From Candidatus Uhrbacteria bacterium RIFCSPLOWO2_02_FULL_49_11 (lineage in GTDB: Bacteria; Patescibacteriota; Patescibacteriia; 2-02-FULL-49-11): DNA of 6,831 nt. Both the position numbers and the translations under genes were made by a program. The notes beneath the pieces are model-generated. The model worked only from the letters and a program-made list of their open reading frames with translations, was not told the origin of the DNA and made no database searches. Below are positions 4,703 through 6,831 of the stretch, piece after piece. Where the stretch lies: the NCBI GenBank assembly GCA_001791465.1, contig MGER01000017.1:842-7672 (forward strand), given 5' to 3'. The number at the start of each line of letters is the position of its first letter. The stretch's first letter is position 1.

Positions 4703-5674
4703 TTATAATGACATTATTTTAATTCCATCCAGTATAGCTTGCGTAGGCCATTTCGTAAGTAACCCTCGTTTCGCGCCCATCTCTTGTATCGTGCCGAGCG
4801 CATTGAGTGTTGCCAGTTGCAGCGCCCGCGCAGGGTCTTTCCACCGCAGTATACCAGAAATAAATCCGGCGCCAAATGCGTCGCCCGCGCCCGTGGAATT
4901 CACCACCTTCACTTTTTTGCTCCTCGCCCATAAGAACTGGCGCTGATCCCAATAATACGCGCCCCGCGCGCCATCAGTAACCACTACGGCATTTGGAAAA
5001 TGGGCGGAGAGACGATGCCGGAGCGCATGCATATCCCGCGCGCCTGGCGCGAGCGTGTGCGCTTCTTCGCGATTAAGCAATAGCACATGCGCTGCGTCGC
5101 AATGCGTGCGAAGGATTTCGAGCCCATACCGCAATTCTCCCATGCCCGGATTGAACGCGACCCGCACTCCCCGCGCGCACGCTGCGTTGATAAGGCGTTT
5201 GAGCAGAGCGATGTTTCCCGCAAGCGAAGTAACCACAAGCCACGTCGCATTAAGCTTCTGCCAAGGAATGTCTGCAGAGGAAAATGAGGCGGAAACACCC
5301 CTATGGACAAGCGCCGTGCGGTCGCCGTGGGGGGTAAGGAGAATGGTCGCATACCCGGTCGTGCCCCCCGCCGCATGGCGCACCCAGTCAGTCTTTATCC
5401 CTCTCCCGCGCAAATCGTTCACTACCGCCGCGCCTGCGCTGTCATTCCCCACTTTAGCAATGATGCCCGCGCGGAATCCCAAATTGCGGAAGGTAGCGGC
5501 GGCATTCGTCGCGCCGCCGCCCGTTTCAAAATCAATGCGCTCCACGTTCACTTTTTCACCCAAGGGGAAACACTCGCATAACCGTTTAGTGCGCGATGAG
5601 CGCATAAGATGAAACCCCTTGCTCATTAAGAATACATCCTGGGTTGCCGCGCCGATGGCGATGACGTCGAACAT
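4703..5674 (-). CDS. PfkB/ribokinase-family carbohydrate kinase
   Basis: 323 residues from the ATG at 5674. ATP-dependent kinase of sugars or nucleosides in the cytosol. Seen in order: strand FDVIAIGAATQDVF (2-15), substrate-site GGGATNAA (52-59), IIAKVGNDSAG (71-81), GTTGYATILLTPHGDRT (104-120), NREE (201-204, the NxxE Mg/phosphate motif), VVTDGARGAYYW, and the second PfkB signature NSTGAGDAFGAGF (259-271) with catalytic Asp265 and the GAG anion hole. An upstream in-frame start (5779) would lie inside rpe and precede the family N-terminus, so it was rejected. The gene begins 19 nt after rpe ends, the tightest junction here, so the two are probably co-transcribed. The context (rpe, rpiB) makes a pentose or nucleoside substrate plausible, with ribokinase one option, but PfkB specificity cannot be read with confidence. 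Length is normal. Confidence 0.9.
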   Translation of the reverse strand: MFDVIAIGAATQDVFLMSKGFHLMRSSRTKRLCECFPLGEKVNVERIDFETGGGATNAAATFRNLGFRAGIIAKVGNDSAGAAVVNDLRGRGIKTDWVRHAAGGTTGYATILLTPHGDRTALVHRGVSASFSSADIPWQKLNATWLVVTSLAGNIALLKRLINAACARGVRVAFNPGMGELRYGLEILRTHCDAAHVLLLNREEAHTLAPGARDMHALRHRLSAHFPNAVVVTDGARGAYYWDQRQFLWARSKKVKVVNSTGAGDAFGAGFISGILRWKDPARALQLATLNALGTIQEMGAKRGLLTKWPTQAILDGIKIMSL

Positions 5675-5693
5675 AATTGGTAATTTATAACTC

Positions 5694-6347
5694 TTATTGC
5701 TGAGCTGGTGATAATTGCTGTAACTGCTTGATTGTTTTTGCAATATCTTTGGATTTATAAATATCGCTTCCAACCACAAGATAATCCACTCCCGCGTCTA
5801 CGCACGCTTGCGCGCTTCCCATCTGAAGATGCACGCCGCCGTCCACGCCAATCTTTATTTTTTTAAATTGTGCGCGCGCGTCCCGTATCCTTTCAAGCGT
5901 CCCGGGGATAAATCCTTGCCCGCCCCATCCCGGATGCACGCCCATGAGCAGAAGCGCATCCAGTATACCATGGAAGCCGGCAAGTGTTGAAAGCGATGTA
6001 TCAGGATTCAACGCCGCCCCCGCTTCTCTGTCGGCACGCTTGACCGCGTCGCAGACAGCGGCGCCCTCCGCAGTAGACTCAACGTGGAACGTGATGCGTT
6101 TTATCTGCGAAATTCTCTGCGCGCGCGCAACATACGAGAGCGGGTCCTGTACCATGAGATGCAAATCAATCACCAACCCAAGGGAAAGTGATGACAAATC
6201 CTCAATGGTAGTCCATGTCTTATGCGCGACAAATACTCCATCGCCCACATCGATTTGCACCCAGTCCACAAAGGGCGCCACGAGATTCAGCTTCTTCTCC
6301 ACCTTCTCATAGGTGTCTTCGATGATAGCGGGAAGAATCACTGTCAT
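5694..6347 (-). CDS. Ribulose-phosphate 3-epimerase-like TIM-barrel protein
   Basis: 217 residues from the ATG at 6347. Family reaction: interconversion of D-ribulose 5-phosphate and D-xylulose 5-phosphate. Seen: VILPAII (3-9), VDWVQIDVGDGVF (27-39), IDLHLMVQDP (60-69), ALNPDTSL (112-119), MGVHPGWGGQGFIPGTLERI (135-154) and the phosphate-binding end IGVDGG...DYLVVGSDIYKSKD (167-201). Of the four metal ligands in classical Rpe (His, Asp, His, Asp), Asp33, His63 and Asp169 are present, but the first His is Gln31, and the usual Ser of the N-terminal PSIL is Ala7. It may be an active variant, use metal differently, or act on another sugar phosphate. An upstream start (6374) would add nine repeat-encoded residues. 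It is next to rpiB, which supports a pentose-phosphate role. Confidence 0.85.
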   Translation of the reverse strand: MTVILPAIIEDTYEKVEKKLNLVAPFVDWVQIDVGDGVFVAHKTWTTIEDLSSLSLGLVIDLHLMVQDPLSYVARAQRISQIKRITFHVESTAEGAAVCDAVKRADREAGAALNPDTSLSTLAGFHGILDALLLMGVHPGWGGQGFIPGTLERIRDARAQFKKIKIGVDGGVHLQMGSAQACVDAGVDYLVVGSDIYKSKDIAKTIKQLQQLSPAQQ

Positions 6348-6351
6348 AGTA

Positions 6352-6418
6352 AAATCCCAATTTCCAATGACCAATGAAATCCCAATGACTCAATGACCAA
6401 ATTTGGACATTGGGATTT
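6352..6418. repeat. AAATCCCAA-ended inverted repeat filling the rpiB/rpe junction
   Basis: The ends are exact inverted 9-mers, AAATCCCAA (6352-6360) and TTGGGATTT (6410-6418). Inside are CAATGACCAA at 6365-6374 and 6391-6400 and another AAATCCCAA at 6377-6385. The element abuts the rpiB stop codon (6421-6419) with no spacer and ends 4 nt before the rpe start codon, so it makes up nearly all of this junction and of the rpe leader. Confidence 0.8.
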
Positions 6419-6831
6419 CTAATTACGCGACCTGTGTGGACGTTTTAAATCGCATTCTTGATGTTCTAATAACGATATTTTTCTAAGTCTCCTCATATAC
6501 TTCTCCTTCGGCGCAAAATCGGTGTCAAGCCAGCTCTTGAGGATGCGGCGCATCTGTGCCGCGGTCAGATAATCCGCGGACAACACAAGCACATTCGCAT
6601 CATCATCATGTTTGGCTGCCGCCGCCTGTTCAGGTGAAAAACACAAGGCGGCGCGAACCCCTGCCACCTTATTAGCAACCACTGACATCCCCACGCCGGA
6701 CCCGCACAGGAGCACGCCCTGCTTATCCTCTTCCTGCGCGACCCTCAAAGCCACCGCATAGGCGACATCTGGATAATCATCATGCGCGTTATACGAATGC
6801 GCCCCTTCATCGGCGACGAGGTATCCCCACT
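6419..6831 (-). CDS. rpiB: Ribose-5-phosphate isomerase B (RpiB/LacAB family), N-terminus cut by window edge
   Basis: The frame is open to the right edge (first full codon 6829-6827) and ends at TAG (6421-6419), giving 136 residues; roughly the first third is missing. Family reaction: ribose 5-phosphate to ribulose 5-phosphate. Seen: DEGAHSYNAHDDYPDVAYAV (the usual Y-x-DDYPD stretch), GVLLCGSGVGMSVVANKVAG with the active-site Cys and anion-hole glycines, VRAALCFSPEQAAAAKHDDDANVLVL (the usual HNDANVL, with D for N), and a KSWLDTDF end. The C-terminal basic phosphate-contact region reads KEKYMRRLRKI in place of the usual GGRHxxRV. The last 15 or so residues (HQECDLKRPHRSRN) are not family core. 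It is first in the visible rpiB-rpe-pfkB run. Confidence 0.92.
   Translation of the reverse strand, partial: WGYLVADEGAHSYNAHDDYPDVAYAVALRVAQEEDKQGVLLCGSGVGMSVVANKVAGVRAALCFSPEQAAAAKHDDDANVLVLSADYLTAAQMRRILKSWLDTDFAPKEKYMRRLRKISLLEHQECDLKRPHRSRN

Noticed and set aside
5055..5612. + strand open frame of 185 codons
   Set aside because: Antisense of the GC-rich sugar kinase gene; composition-driven and without recognisable motifs.
2315..6418. Repeated short words as a possible CRISPR array
   Set aside because: The 9-10 nt words are too short, irregularly spaced, in both orientations and scattered over several gene gaps.

Overview
The window is most consistent with a bacterium of the Candidate Phyla Radiation (Patescibacteria, Parcubacteria-like). 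This is an inference. It rests on the gene style (a TrmB-type regulator tail, a LOG-like protein with an NGRIGTLNE motif, divergent epimerase and thioredoxin reductase), on the lack of clear Shine-Dalgarno cores before the starts, and on AT-rich inverted-repeat elements built from AAATCCCAA / CAATGACCAA words filling nearly every gene junction. The standard code fits: tlpA ends in TGA and no real gene has an internal TGA.

Layout. A regulator tail (1-290, + strand) is cut by the left edge. Everything else lies on the - strand, read right to left: rpiB (cut by the right edge), rpe-like, pfkB-family sugar kinase, LOG-like protein, trxB-like reductase, a 47-residue double SEC-C microprotein, a TlpA-like membrane thioredoxin, lgt, and tRNA-Asp. 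The tRNA has its own promoter inside the 3' end of lgt. The only junction without a repeat element among the protein genes is the 19-nt pfkB/rpe gap.

Functional grouping. rpiB, rpe and the PfkB kinase form a plausible pentose-phosphate module (interconversion of ribose-5-P, ribulose-5-P and xylulose-5-P plus phosphorylation of a sugar or nucleoside). trxB and tlpA are thiol-redox genes, one cytosolic and one membrane-anchored and facing outward. lgt attaches the lipid to prolipoproteins. The role of the SEC-C microprotein and of the LOG-like protein is unknown.

Most notable: (1) the small cysteine-rich protein at 2535-2678 with two perfectly spaced C-X-C-X8-C-C motifs and an acidic tail; (2) a repeat family with near-identical ends that abuts stop and start codons and contributes sequence to coding regions (a trxB tail, an lgt insert); (3) an lgt gene carrying two in-frame insertions of repeat-like DNA; (4) family-atypical residues in the reductase (no HRR NADPH motif) and the epimerase (Gln for the first metal-binding His).
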